A stretch of 24,970 nt of DNA from a virus. The stretch spans positions 1 to 24,970 of IMG/VR virus record IMGVR_UViG_3300011994_000006. The stretch is one strand, 5' to 3'. This document shows positions 1 to 7,491 of the stretch, piece by piece. A program made the position numbers and the translations under genes. The notes beneath the pieces were generated by a model. That model was not told the DNA's origin. It did not search any database and worked only from the letters and a program-made list of their open reading frames with translations. Every line of letters starts with the position of its first letter. Within the stretch, counting starts at the first letter, position 1.

Positions 1-67
1 TTGTTTCATATTTATGGTCTATTTTATATGTGTTAGTAAAAGTAAGTCCAGTATTAAAACTTGGCAT
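1..67 (-). CDS. 5' part of a hypothetical protein (runs off the window)
   Basis: An ATG at 67-65 is preceded by GAAGGGAGA at a good distance and opens a frame of 22 codons that reaches the window edge without a stop. The visible start reads MPSFNTGLTFTNTYK. It lies 23 bases after the stop of the next gene upstream, as expected for an operon. No function can be assigned from so short a piece. Confidence 0.5.
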   Translation of the reverse strand, partial: MPSFNTGLTFTNTYKIDHKYET

Positions 68-90
68 ATGTCTCCCTTCAAATGTTCAAT

Positions 91-327
91 TCAATCTAAG
101 TCTCCGATTATAACACCCGATATAGATTCTATGATTTCTATTTTCTTATTAAGATAGTAGACTCTTTCTTCATATTCATCAGATATCATTTCAATCTCTT
201 TTTTATAATGATAGATTATGCTACATATTTCAGCATATCCACAAATATATCTAGCATCTTTATTGAAACAATTACATCTAGATTTTTCAGCACAACTTTC
301 AAACATATCTATTTTCTTACTATTCAT
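91..327 (-). CDS. small Cys-rich and coiled-coil hypothetical protein (78 aa)
   Basis: The start is supported by an AGAGGA ribosome binding site. The N-terminal third has five cysteines (residues 12, 18, 20, 29 and 35), which could bind a metal. Residues about 40-68 are rich in Glu, Lys and Ile with a heptad-like pattern, suggesting a short coiled coil. It sits in a run of tiny co-directional genes. I do not recognise the family; a small phage accessory protein is the most that can be said. Confidence 0.6.
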   Translation of the reverse strand: MNSKKIDMFESCAEKSRCNCFNKDARYICGYAEICSIIYHYKKEIEMISDEYEERVYYLNKKIEIIESISGVIIGDLD

Positions 328-360
328 TTTTAACGTCCTCTCTAGTTTAAAATGTATCTT

Positions 361-552
361 TTATTGATCTTTAATCATTTCCTCTACGATTTTCCTAACT
401 GTGGTTTCACCACTTAAAGAACCAACAACACCAAAATATTCTTTTTCATATTTTTGTAATGCTCTTATTATTGTATCAATTGGATACATTGTCCCTCCAA
501 ATTCTTCATCGTTTATTGATAAAACGTATGACTTTATACCATATTTAGTCAT
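361..552 (-). CDS. small hypothetical protein (63 aa)
   Basis: The frame starts at an ATG behind an AAAGGAGGG site that belongs to the recurrent leader element described separately. The protein is acidic and soluble, with no membrane segment, cysteine cluster or known motif. Its frame is supported by the ribosome binding site and by tight packing with its neighbours, since the upstream gene ends about 50 bases before the start. Family not recognised. Confidence 0.6.
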   Translation of the reverse strand: MTKYGIKSYVLSINDEEFGGTMYPIDTIIRALQKYEKEYFGVVGSLSGETTVRKIVEEMIKDQ

Positions 553-558
553 TATATA

Positions 559-598
559 CCCTCCTTTCCCTACGAAATGTTCCTTTTATGTGGTAGCT
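559..598 (-). repeat. recurrent leader element, copy A
   Basis: Read on the minus strand this is a GCTACCA box, then ATTTCGTAGGG, then AAAGGAGGG just before the start codon. Near copies precede other small genes at about 791-822, 3801-3843, 21073-21110 and 21369-21404. It contains the ribosome binding site but extends well upstream of it, so it is more than a shared Shine-Dalgarno. Confidence 0.55.
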
Positions 599-601
599 CT
601 T

Positions 602-784
602 TTAGTCCAACACAACAACTTTATCACTATAACCAATGTCTGAAATGCTTGTTATTTTAAATGTCCTGAGAGGTGGTAAGCCCCATGTACCCTCAAAAGT
701 TGCTAATTGTTCATCATAAAAACAGAATTCTAGATCAAAATCCTCTTTTCCTTGTAATTGCTCGAATAGTTCTCTAACCTTCAT
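602..784 (-). CDS. small hypothetical protein (60 aa)
   Basis: The start is well set by AAAGGAG eight bases upstream. The N-terminus (MKVRELFEQLQG) resembles the opening of many short phage proteins that begin with an amphipathic helix followed by a beta-rich part; here residues about 18-60 look beta-rich (DLEFCFYDEQ, KVVVLD). I cannot name a function. Three palindromes lie directly upstream and may control it. Confidence 0.6.
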   Translation of the reverse strand: MKVRELFEQLQGKEDFDLEFCFYDEQLATFEGTWGLPPLRTFKITSISDIGYSDKVVVLD

Positions 785-790
785 TGTTTT

Positions 791-822
791 CTCCTTTCCC
801 TATGAAACCATAATTTTATGGT
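791..822 (-). repeat. recurrent leader element, copy B
   Basis: On the minus strand it reads ACCATAAAATTATGG, then TTTCATAGGG, then AAAGGAG before the start of the 60-aa gene. It matches the core of the other leader copies. In this copy the upstream half is a palindrome with 7-bp arms (about 808-823). Confidence 0.5.
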
Positions 823-823
823 G

Positions 824-856
824 CAGTAGCCTACTGCCTATCTCAGTAAACTACTG
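824..856. promoter_or_regulatory. two tandem 13-bp palindromes, operator-like
   Basis: CAGTAGCCTACTG (824-836) and CAGTAAACTACTG (844-856) share the form CAGTA-N3-TACTG, and their centres are exactly 20 bp apart, about two helical turns. They lie between the stop of the 146-aa gene and the start of the 60-aa gene. The spacing suggests cooperative binding by a dimeric regulator on one DNA face; hairpins in RNA are an alternative. Confidence 0.45.
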
Positions 857-870
857 ATACTTATATATTG

Positions 871-1311
871 TTACTTGATAATATTAAAGACTTTATGATT
901 CCTTATTTGTCCATCACCATTTTGTTCCCAAATAGCCACTTGGTTACTATTTTCAGTAGCATATTCTGAGTGCATAAGTTTCCAATCATATGTATCTAAT
1001 AACGCAAATATTTCTTTTACTACTTTTATTTCATTGAGTGTTTTATTTGGATCATTATAAGAATAGTTAACACCACCAAGAGTGCTTAAAGTATTCTTTA
1101 ATCTAACTACAACAGCCTCTATACTGCTTTGGTTCTCAAAAAGTAATTTTACCAATTTTCTTTGTAACCCGTCGAATTCTTCATTATATTTCATGTGCAT
1201 TTCAAATCTTTTGTCATCTCTATCTTTGTCGCCAGACATAGGGTCAGAATAATATTCCCTTTTAAGTTTAACCAACTCTAAATATCTTTCAAAATCTTTT
1301 ACATCCATCAT
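871..1311 (-). CDS. hypothetical helical protein (146 aa)
   Basis: An AAGGAGG site precedes the double ATG start. The protein is hydrophilic and probably mostly helical, with a charged N-terminal region containing YLELVKLKREYYSDP and an aromatic C-terminal third. There is no signal peptide, membrane segment or metal motif, and I do not recognise the family. A promoter-like pair and a hairpin lie just upstream, so it may begin its own transcript. Confidence 0.65.
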   Translation of the reverse strand: MMDVKDFERYLELVKLKREYYSDPMSGDKDRDDKRFEMHMKYNEEFDGLQRKLVKLLFENQSSIEAVVVRLKNTLSTLGGVNYSYNDPNKTLNEIKVVKEIFALLDTYDWKLMHSEYATENSNQVAIWEQNGDGQIRNHKVFNIIK

Positions 1312-1348
1312 TATAATTTCCTCCTTAGTGGTCGGTCACTACCCTATA

Positions 1349-1378
1349 TTTATATAAACACTCGATAGGAAGTGTTAA
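1349..1378 (-). promoter_or_regulatory. promoter-like pair with a hairpin in the spacer
   Basis: On the minus strand TTAACA (1378-1373), an 18-bp spacer and TATAAA (1354-1349) form an acceptable sigma-A-type promoter. The spacer holds most of an inverted repeat AACACT/AGTGTT, which could be an operator. It would drive the 146-aa gene. Confidence 0.35.
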
Positions 1379-1420
1379 TACCAGTTTAATTACCCTTGAA
1401 AGTAAAATTTTATGCTATTA

Positions 1421-1591
1421 TTACCATTCACAATCTCCACAATAAATAGAATGATTATGAGGGCCTAATTTACATCCACATTTTTTACAACGCCCATAAT
1501 CTTTATTGACATTATAATTTTCACTTATCCCAAGATGCTTTAATATTGATTTTAATTTTTCGTTTTCTTTCATTGTTTCTTCATTATTCAT
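1421..1591 (-). CDS. small zinc-ribbon protein (56 aa)
   Basis: The gene opens at an ATG behind GAGGGGAAAATAAAA and ends with TAA at 1423-1421. The N-terminal half is a charged helix. The C-terminal half has CKKCGC (starting at residue 35) and CGDCEW (residues 51-56), two paired-cysteine knuckles typical of a zinc ribbon. Its start lies 17 bases after the ligase stop. A nucleic-acid or protein-binding adaptor role is plausible but not shown. Confidence 0.6.
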   Translation of the reverse strand: MNNEETMKENEKLKSILKHLGISENYNVNKDYGRCKKCGCKLGPHNHSIYCGDCEW

Positions 1592-1607
1592 TTTTATTTT
1601 CCCCTCC

Positions 1608-2897
1608 TCAATTCATACTTATTTCAGTTTTATCATGTCTAATATTACTCTTCCATGTTGGGAATCTTAACCCAAAATCTCCTCCTGCGTTCTTAGAGAC
1701 TTCAAAGTATCCTACTGTCACTATCTTACCCACAATCAATTCTGGTTGCTTCCAGTATGCTTCTCGCTCTTGATCTGAGAATCCCGAACCACAATTACAT
1801 TCATATGCTTTACCTTCATGCTCAAATTGAATTGTAATTGACCCAAGTTTACCAACATTTTTACCAGTACCTTCAAGTACATCTAAGCACCTGACATCAG
1901 CATCATTAAATACTTTTACTTTTAAAATTGAATCACTTCTCTTACAAATATAAGGTTTGTCTAAGTTGACCATAATTCCTTCTAACTCATTAGCTCCAGC
2001 CCAACTCATCCATTTTTCAACTTCTGATAAATCACTTCCTATATACAAAGGTTTAACTTCTTTACAATGTAAGAACTCATTATTTTCAAAAACTGTTGTC
2101 AACATGAGCTTGCGAAAAACACAATCAGTTCTAGATTTTCCATTTTGAAAGTCGTCTAATGGGAGCATGTCGAAAATGTGATACACCAACCCTGTTTTAT
2201 TTGAACCTTTGCTTCTAGCTTTACTTGTTGTTTCTGCGTAAATTTGAATTGTGCTGCCCTGCATATCCGCAATTAATTCTCCATCAAAAACAACATTGTC
2301 TTCTAATAAATTTGCAATGTCTGATTCAATTTCTTCAAGGCCCTCATACTGTTTCCCCTGCCGTGTAAATGATTTTACAACTCCCTTGTCTTTAATTACC
2401 ACACATCTGTTACCATCCATTTTCTCCGTTATTACAAAATTGCCTTTAATTTTCTTCTTATGATCTTCAAACTTCTTAGCCAACATGACGCTAAATGTTT
2501 GAATGAAGTCTCCATATACCTTGTTTAACGTACCGTCTGTTAAACCTATGCTCAAGTCCTTAGAAACGATTTTAGCAAGAAACTCTCTTAATCCTTCAGG
2601 TTGTGATTGAATAAAATGTTGCACTAAAGTTACATCTACATCTCTCCCAGAATTATGTATCTTGAGATAATCCATTACTTCAATAATTGATAATATGGAT
2701 GGTTCTGTGGGGAGTTTTAGTTTCTTATTTATTTTCTTTTTGCTCAGACCCGTCAAAATAAAAGGATCATAAATGAATTGCATTACTTGTTTAAATAATA
2801 TGTTTTCGCTGTTTTCTAAAAGTATTGTCTCTTTATCATTCCTCCCAGATGTACCTTGTATTTGTTGAACAATTTCTAATACTTTTTCCACTTTCAT
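1608..2897 (-). CDS. ATP-dependent DNA ligase
   Basis: This enzyme seals nicks in duplex DNA through a covalent lysyl-AMP intermediate. The catalytic lysine is K159 in the motif KMDGNR (motif I); FDGELI at 204-209 fits motif III, ELEGIMVN motif IV, and LKVKVF the motif V lysines. The C-terminal part (about 340-425) fits an OB-fold domain. An N-terminal domain of about 150 residues precedes the nucleotidyltransferase core, as in T4 ligase, whose catalytic lysine is also residue 159; at 429 aa it is somewhat shorter than T4 ligase (487). The start follows AGAAGGAGAG, and a good promoter with an inverted repeat lies upstream. It probably serves phage replication, repair or recombination, and may also close breaks left by the local homing endonucleases. 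Confidence 0.95.
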   Translation of the reverse strand: MKVEKVLEIVQQIQGTSGRNDKETILLENSENILFKQVMQFIYDPFILTGLSKKKINKKLKLPTEPSILSIIEVMDYLKIHNSGRDVDVTLVQHFIQSQPEGLREFLAKIVSKDLSIGLTDGTLNKVYGDFIQTFSVMLAKKFEDHKKKIKGNFVITEKMDGNRCVVIKDKGVVKSFTRQGKQYEGLEEIESDIANLLEDNVVFDGELIADMQGSTIQIYAETTSKARSKGSNKTGLVYHIFDMLPLDDFQNGKSRTDCVFRKLMLTTVFENNEFLHCKEVKPLYIGSDLSEVEKWMSWAGANELEGIMVNLDKPYICKRSDSILKVKVFNDADVRCLDVLEGTGKNVGKLGSITIQFEHEGKAYECNCGSGFSDQEREAYWKQPELIVGKIVTVGYFEVSKNAGGDFGLRFPTWKSNIRHDKTEISMN

Positions 2898-2942
2898 CTC
2901 TCCTTCTTTCTTTTAAATTATTAACCTCTTTGCCTATACCTT

Positions 2943-2971
2943 ATAATATCATGGCTCAGAGGCTATGTCAA
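2943..2971 (-). promoter_or_regulatory. sigma-A-like promoter of the ligase gene
   Basis: On the minus strand TTGACA (2971-2966), a 17-bp spacer and TATTAT (2948-2943). The spacer carries an imperfect inverted repeat with CATAGC and GCCATG arms, which could be an operator. Confidence 0.6.
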
Positions 2972-2990
2972 TAAAATTATTTATATGTAG

Positions 2991-3797
2991 TTAGTCTGAT
3001 ATATTAACTTCATAATCACACATTGCTTTATATAATCTATCTGGAATTTTACTTTTGTATTCTTCTGCTACTTCTTTTATAATCTTTTCCTTATATACCT
3101 TATAAGCATAAAAAGCCTCTTCTGGTGTTTTAAACCCTCCAAGATACTTTGCTCTACCATTTTGTTTGCAATTAGCACTATACATATTAGTTCTCTTGAC
3201 ATACGAGACACCTGTTGGAGTGTTTTTCTTGTTCTTATCTCTCATTTTAAATAATCTGTTAATATTTGCAGGAACCAATAAACATGTTTCTGGACTGTAA
3301 ATTCTATTATGTTTTACTAATATATCTTTATCGAGTTGGAGTGTCTCATTATTAAATTCATAAATATTATTGTCATACCACTTAGCAAAGTTCTGAAAGT
3401 TTAGCCATTCATCGCTTACAGTACATCCTATATACGTTGGATGCAATAATTGTGTTTTTGGATCATAACAACGACTTAACATGCTCCTCCATTTTATATA
3501 ATGGGTACTTGTTCTACCATTTTCGTCAGTTGATGTTTCATACTTACCATCTCCTATATAACCTACGCCAAATGCACTTACTTTATTAACACTGTATCCA
3601 TTTCTAGAAAATCTAGTATGTTGTTGTTTACAGACTTCTTCTTTTCTTTCTAATTCTATTATTCTTAGAAACATTAGATGAACTAAATCGTTGTCAATTA
3701 ATTCTCCACACTCTTTGCCATCTTTTTGAACATTTAATTCAAATGTTTTAGAATTTCTTATTATTTCATATTTATCATATAAATTTATGTATTCCAT
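2991..3797 (-). CDS. phage HNH-like/AP2-domain DNA-binding protein, probable homing endonuclease
   Basis: Residues about 100-180 match a phage family with the pattern W-x2-ML-x-RCYD, HPTYIGC-x-V-x3-W-x-NFQNFAKWY, LDKDIL, IYSPETC-x2-VP, often annotated as HNH-like or AP2-associated homing proteins. Residues about 194-240 (TGVSY, YLGGFKTPEEAFYAY) form an AP2-type DNA-binding domain. The N-terminal 60 residues may be an adaptor region. It stands as a free gene between small hypothetical genes, as mobile endonuclease genes often do. Cleavage activity is inferred; the catalytic residues of this subgroup are not obvious to me. Confidence 0.8.
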   Translation of the reverse strand: MEYINLYDKYEIIRNSKTFELNVQKDGKECGELIDNDLVHLMFLRIIELERKEEVCKQQHTRFSRNGYSVNKVSAFGVGYIGDGKYETSTDENGRTSTHYIKWRSMLSRCYDPKTQLLHPTYIGCTVSDEWLNFQNFAKWYDNNIYEFNNETLQLDKDILVKHNRIYSPETCLLVPANINRLFKMRDKNKKNTPTGVSYVKRTNMYSANCKQNGRAKYLGGFKTPEEAFYAYKVYKEKIIKEVAEEYKSKIPDRLYKAMCDYEVNISD

Positions 3798-3800
3798 TCT

Positions 3801-3843
3801 TCTCCTTTCATAACCCTATGAAATGCATTTTTGATTTGGTAGT
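3801..3843 (-). repeat. recurrent leader element, copy C
   Basis: Minus-strand ACTACCAAATC, then ATTTCATAGGG, then GAAAGGAG before the start of the AP2 protein gene. The CTACCAAAT and TTTCATAGGG blocks match the other leader copies. Confidence 0.55.
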
Positions 3844-4028
3844 TATTTTAACACTGGTTTATTTCTATTCTTCTTAATCCTTTTCAGAATAGCTTCAGGT
3901 GAATACTGAGGTAGTAAAACCAAATCAGTACCCAGTAAATCCTTAATACAAGCTTCACCTTCTATGTACTGTTTACAGATTTCTAAATATTTACAATGAG
4001 AATCATCATAAACGCAATACTCATCCAT
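3843..4028 (-). CDS. small hypothetical protein with four cysteines (61 aa)
   Basis: Preceded by AAGGAGGG at good spacing. The N-terminal half holds four cysteines (residues 5, 12, 18 and 27), possibly a metal-binding knot; the C-terminus is basic (RIKKNRNKP). No family recognised. It is co-directional with and close to both neighbours. Confidence 0.6.
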   Translation of the reverse strand: MDEYCVYDDSHCKYLEICKQYIEGEACIKDLLGTDLVLLPQYSPEAILKRIKKNRNKPVLK

Positions 4029-4087
4029 TTAGATACCCTCCTTAATCCATTTTAGCCATAAATCACCTATGATATCTGTATTTGATG

Positions 4088-4285
4088 TTACTCCCAACCA
4101 TCTATTATCGGTAGCAATAAATATTGTTGAGCTTGTGGTAATTTATTAAATTGTGCTTCCCATTCAGAGAGTTTTAATAATAATTTCTCTGTCTCATCTC
4201 CTGACAGTTCTGATCTTAGGAATTTATTATGTATTTTATGAAAGTAAACAGTATATTTTTTAATTGTAATTGTATTTTCACTCAT
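4088..4285 (-). CDS. small hypothetical protein (65 aa)
   Basis: Its ATG overlaps the TGA of the upstream 50-aa gene in an ATGA junction, a sign of translational coupling. The protein is hydrophilic, with a helical LLLKLSEWEAQFNKLPQAQQ stretch. No motif identifies it. Confidence 0.6.
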   Translation of the reverse strand: MSENTITIKKYTVYFHKIHNKFLRSELSGDETEKLLLKLSEWEAQFNKLPQAQQYLLLPIIDGWE

Positions 4286-4434
4286 AGTTTAATCACCTTC
4301 ATTCTGAATGTGTCGTGGACAGTGCTAAATTTATAACCTTGAGATGTTGCAAGCTCCCACTGTTTCTCTCTGTCAAGCCCAATATAACTTTTTTGTTTAA
4401 ATAAATCTTTAACTTGAATCTCTAATATTTTCAT
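4282..4434 (-). CDS. small hypothetical protein (50 aa)
   Basis: The ATG lies behind GAAGGAGA and the TGA overlaps the next start by ATGA. The protein begins MKILEIQVKDLFKQKSYIGL and is mixed charged and helical. Its junction with the next gene makes it likely to be real despite its size. Function unknown. Confidence 0.55.
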   Translation of the reverse strand: MKILEIQVKDLFKQKSYIGLDREKQWELATSQGYKFSTVHDTFRMKVIKL

Positions 4435-4441
4435 AATTAAG

Positions 4442-4552
4442 TCACATCTCCTTCAAAAATAACCTCTGTAAATCCAAATTATGTACCTTCATATAGATAT
4501 TTACTGCGAATAAAGCGACAAGTAAAAGGATAATGAATTTTAATTTCTTCAT
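4442..4552 (-). CDS. 36-aa single-span membrane peptide
   Basis: Behind TAGGAGGATTAAA an ATG opens 36 codons. Residues 6-19 form a hydrophobic segment (FIILLLVALFAV) after a KKLK start, so it is a small membrane peptide or a short secreted leader. It lies next to the two-span membrane protein gene. Small phage membrane peptides can act on the host envelope or in superinfection control, but no role is shown here. Confidence 0.5.
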   Translation of the reverse strand: MKKLKFIILLLVALFAVNIYMKVHNLDLQRLFLKEM

Positions 4553-4562
4553 TTTAATCCTC

Positions 4563-4769
4563 CTATTTATGAAATATAATACTACCGATCATATATGAGA
4601 AATATAACACCACTATAATAATAACTAATGTAATAGTTATAACTCCAATTACTAAACTAAATTGTATGAATGGATTTGTTTCACATTCAAACTGTCCAGA
4701 CCATGAGATGCAGGAACAAAACATTAGATATACAATCACTAAACCTAATAATGTTTGTAAAATAATCAT
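4563..4769 (-). CDS. small membrane protein with two spans (68 aa)
   Basis: The start follows GAAAGGAGGAAGTT. Two hydrophobic segments (about 2-20 and 36-62) flank a short loop with cysteines and acidic residues. No homology is recognised. It adjoins the 36-aa membrane peptide gene, so the two may act together at the membrane. Confidence 0.6.
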   Translation of the reverse strand: MIILQTLLGLVIVYLMFCSCISWSGQFECETNPFIQFSLVIGVITITLVIIIVVLYFSYMIGSIIFHK

Positions 4770-4782
4770 AACTTCCTCCTTT

Positions 4783-5151
4783 CTATAGCACTTTTCTAAC
4801 TTCTAATGATTGAAACATACCGAATCTTACAGGCGTATCGATAATTAACATCGTGCTTAAATCTTTAAATATTCTAATATTGCAAGGCACTTCTACTTCA
4901 ATCTGGTCATGAGTCTTTGTTACAAATACTGTCCTATTATCTTTATCATATATATGTATCTCACAATTTAATGCATCCTCAAATCCACTAGAGTCTTCAC
5001 TTTCATCATTCAAAGTATCTTTCATTGGGTATATATGAATCAAAGTGCTACCAGTTATTTGTTTAGGACATTCGAATATTTGTGTATAATTTTCAGTTAA
5101 GAAGTCAATATATTCTTGAGACTTTTTTGATAATTCTACTTCCATTTTCAT
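4783..5151 (-). CDS. hypothetical soluble protein (122 aa)
   Basis: A strong AAAAAGGAGG site precedes the start. The N-terminal helix is followed by a beta-rich body (CEIHIYDKDNRTVFVTKT, IEVEVPCNIRIF). No catalytic or metal motif and no membrane segment. Family not recognised. Confidence 0.65.
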   Translation of the reverse strand: MKMEVELSKKSQEYIDFLTENYTQIFECPKQITGSTLIHIYPMKDTLNDESEDSSGFEDALNCEIHIYDKDNRTVFVTKTHDQIEVEVPCNIRIFKDLSTMLIIDTPVRFGMFQSLEVRKVL

Positions 5152-5195
5152 ATAATTTCCTCCTTTTTATAGCTTAAAATGTAGCTATATATGTA

Positions 5196-5741
5196 TTAAC
5201 TTTCCCCAGCAAACTCCCCATAAATCTCCTGTCTCATTTCCTCAGCTCTAGCACCTGCTTTGTCTACATCTTCTAACTTGAATCTGCCGAAATACGTTTG
5301 TTTTCCATCAACTTGCAATGCTACTAGCCACATATTATTCTTTGTGCTCCAAAATACATTTCTATAACCTGATGTATTATTAGAATTTTTGCTTTTCCTG
5401 TTCTTTAAATTGTTTTGGTTACTAACTACCCTTAAATTTTCTTTCCTATTATCTAATGTATCATGGTTAATATGGTCAACTTTATTATTTGTTCCTTTTA
5501 TAACGCTATGTAATCTATGCGTCTTTCCATTCATTCCTTTACGCAATTCAATTGCTCCTGCGTAATATGATTGTGTATTATCAAACCATTTTGGATGCCA
5601 AGAATAATTTAATTCAATTAGCATTTGCAAATCTTCAAGATCAACCTTAGATATTATATCCCATTCTCCCCTGTGTCTTAAGTATATAAGAACTACGTTT
5701 CCTTCAATTATGTATTTATTAAATCCCTTTTTATTTGCCAT
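5196..5741 (-). CDS. HNH homing endonuclease with C-terminal AP2 DNA-binding domain
   Basis: Residues 88-111 carry the HNH core VDHINHDTLDNRKENLRVV, with the typical spacing of the phage HNH_3 class, and residues about 125-155 (GYRNVFWSTKNNMW, YFGRF) form an AP2 domain. This HNH-AP2 layout is well known in phage homing endonucleases, which nick or cut DNA at a target site to spread their gene. The 181-aa length is typical. The start follows AAGAAAGGTG. A hairpin just upstream may separate its expression from the preceding operon. Confidence 0.9.
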   Translation of the reverse strand: MANKKGFNKYIIEGNVVLIYLRHRGEWDIISKVDLEDLQMLIELNYSWHPKWFDNTQSYYAGAIELRKGMNGKTHRLHSVIKGTNNKVDHINHDTLDNRKENLRVVSNQNNLKNRKSKNSNNTSGYRNVFWSTKNNMWLVALQVDGKQTYFGRFKLEDVDKAGARAEEMRQEIYGEFAGES

Positions 5742-5774
5742 TTGTTTTCACCTTTCTTATTTATTTTATGTACT

Positions 5775-5803
5775 CTGTAACCCTCTTATAGCAAGGGTTA
5801 CAG
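5775..5803 (-). terminator. perfect hairpin between the 99-aa and HNH-AP2 genes
   Basis: CTGTAACCCT and AGGGTTACAG form a perfect 10-bp stem with a 9-base loop. There is no clear U-run on either strand, so it may be a weak terminator, a processing site or an mRNA stabiliser rather than a classic intrinsic terminator. Confidence 0.5.
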
Positions 5804-5811
5804 AATTGAGA

Positions 5812-6111
5812 TTATTGTTTATTTAGTAGTTTTGCCAATCCGACTCTATTTGCAAGAATAAAATCCTTTATTTCTTGAGATGCTATACTAAATTCACAAT
5901 TCCTATTGATAAACTCATCTAAGTTCTTAACTATATCCACAATCTCATATTCTCCAGCGTAGACGATTAATGTTCCTACAAAACCAAAATCTACTTGAAT
6001 AGTTCCATTATCATCGTTTAGAGGCGTTGCGTCATAAATTTTACCTGCATACTTTTCTATGGAGAAAGAGTTTGGTTTAGGAGGACAATTTTTTAATATC
6101 TTTACGCGCAT
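5812..6111 (-). CDS. small hypothetical protein, beta-rich (99 aa)
   Basis: I chose the ATG at 6111 because AAGGAG lies eight bases upstream; the frame stays open slightly further to a GTG at 6120. The N-terminal half (RVKILKNCPPKPNSF ... TIQVDFGFVGTLIVYAGEYEIV) suggests a small beta barrel, SH3-like in pattern, and the C-terminal third is helical. No named family is recognised. Confidence 0.6.
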   Translation of the reverse strand: MRVKILKNCPPKPNSFSIEKYAGKIYDATPLNDDNGTIQVDFGFVGTLIVYAGEYEIVDIVKNLDEFINRNCEFSIASQEIKDFILANRVGLAKLLNKQ

Positions 6112-6139
6112 TACTAACACTCCTTATATATTATTTATA

Positions 6140-6475
6140 TTAAACGTATCTGAATGGCTCCAATGTGTTAGGTCTAGGTGTTTCTATATTTTCTTCTTCT
6201 TGTTTCCAATCATCTGTAGGCCATTCCCATTCAACAATATCATTAGTAATTTCAGGTTCTATTTTAAAACAACTCATATATTCCATTAAACAATGTTCAC
6301 ATATCTCGAATTTATAATTCTTTTTATCATTACCACAATTGAATCCAGTGTTTAAATCAAAATTGAATACTGAATCTAAATGGTCTAATTGAATGAACTC
6401 TCCACATTTATTACACATAACCGCAACTGTTTTGTCTTCCATTACTACTTTCTCTACGCTCTCAACAATAATCAT
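6140..6475 (-). CDS. putative zinc-binding protein (111 aa)
   Basis: Two cysteine pairs (CNKC about residues 21-24 and CEHC about 58-61) are spaced as in a treble-clef or ribbon zinc site. The C-terminal third is acidic and Trp/Pro-rich (VEWEWPTDDWKQEEEN). Such proteins are common in phage early regions, often annotated only as zinc-ribbon proteins. The start follows GATGGAGATG. Confidence 0.6.
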   Translation of the reverse strand: MIIVESVEKVVMEDKTVAVMCNKCGEFIQLDHLDSVFNFDLNTGFNCGNDKKNYKFEICEHCLMEYMSCFKIEPEITNDIVEWEWPTDDWKQEEENIETPRPNTLEPFRYV

Positions 6476-6605
6476 TAAAAAACATCTCCATCTCTTATAT
6501 TTTAATAGCCTTAACGCTTAACATTATTAAGTGCTTACAGCCTACCTAGTGCTATATTCAATTATGTATGTGTGTATAATATTTTATATATTAGTTATAC
6601 TATGA

Positions 6606-6779
6606 TTAGAAAAAAGTATTAATGGATTTGAACGAAGCCATAATGCAATTGTCTAAAACAGTTAAGCTGAAATTGTTTCTACCATGCTTTTTAACCATTT
6701 CTCTATCAAGTTCTTTATGAACTCTGATCTTATCCTTGAAGTTAGTGTAAGGGAGAATAACGTAGTCGAGTTTACTCAT
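6606..6779 (-). CDS. small basic hypothetical protein (57 aa)
   Basis: An ATG at 6779 follows GAAAGGAG at about 10 bases. The product is basic in the middle (DKIRVHKELDREMVKKHGRNN) and ends SINTFF. A plus-strand reading frame covers the same DNA but lacks support. The 126 bases downstream, to 6480, show no further gene, only imperfect AT-rich inverted repeats. Confidence 0.5.
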   Translation of the reverse strand: MSKLDYVILPYTNFKDKIRVHKELDREMVKKHGRNNFSLTVLDNCIMASFKSINTFF

Positions 6780-6827
6780 GATGCATTTCTCCTTTCTGCC
6801 TTGCTCTTATTTATAATTCATTATATG

Positions 6828-7301
6828 TCATTCATTGATAATTGTTACAGTTGCTTGAGTCTTTCCAAAAATAACTGCTCTTTTTACAGCATCTGGGCTA
6901 TCACCGATAAACAGATCAATATGTAATCCAATAATTCCACCTCCTACATCTTTTGCAGTGTAAATTGCATTGTACCTCTTATATTTATCATCGTTGAAAA
7001 CTATTTTTACTTTGCTACCCGTCGGAATATAATTAGGATCTGTAGCAATTACTCTTGCAGATGCCAAAGTATGACCTTTTAAATTAAATCCTGAGCTAGT
7101 CTTCCCGTAATCAGGATTTCCCCTTGATTTTTGTGTTGATTCAAAATTTAATGTATATGCTGAAATTGTGTATGTTTCTCCCTTTGATTCCTTAACTTCT
7201 GGCTTAACAATATCAACTTTCTCTTCTATTACCTTATCAGGTAATACTATGTATCTGCCACGAAACAGCTTTAATATATTAGCATTTTGATCAGTTCTCA
7301 A
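6828..7301 (-). CDS. 3D-domain protein (probable cell-wall-active or membrane-anchored)
   Basis: Residues about 50-155 match the 3D domain, named for three conserved Asp residues and found in Bacillus YocH, YabE and YuiC and in MltA-type lytic transglycosylases: ARVIATDPNYIPTGSKVKI, then AKDVGGGIIGLHIDLFIGD. The supported start is a TTG at 7301 behind AAAGGA. The same frame stays open for 35 more codons upstream and encodes a hydrophobic stretch (VILLCSIVIFSILYF) but has no ATG, GTG or TTG there; only an ATT at 7406 behind AAGAAGG could start a membrane-anchored form. It may remodel or cleave cell-wall glycan. Confidence 0.85.
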   Translation of the reverse strand: MRTDQNANILKLFRGRYIVLPDKVIEEKVDIVKPEVKESKGETYTISAYTLNFESTQKSRGNPDYGKTSSGFNLKGHTLASARVIATDPNYIPTGSKVKIVFNDDKYKRYNAIYTAKDVGGGIIGLHIDLFIGDSPDAVKRAVIFGKTQATVTIINE

Positions 7302-7491
7302 ATTGCTTGTTCCTTTCGCAACAAAGTTTCTAAAATATAAAATACTAAATATGACTATTGAACATAATAAAATTACCTTTGTGTGCTTCTGTGTTGTCTT
7401 GTCAATAACTAAAACCTTCTTTATAATTATTTATTACTTTACAATATGTAAATGAAAACTGCTTATCCACCTCCTTTATTTGTATAATACT

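Noticed and set aside
401-643. Plus-strand 80-aa frame
   Set aside because: It is opposite the 63-aa and leader regions, has no ribosome binding site and reads as reverse complement of real genes.
1546-2463. Several plus-strand frames over the ligase
   Set aside because: They are antisense shadows of the well-supported ligase and zinc-ribbon genes and lack start signals.
6684-6926. Plus-strand 80-aa frame
   Set aside because: It lies over the 57-aa minus-strand gene and the 3D-domain gene end, with no promoter or ribosome site.
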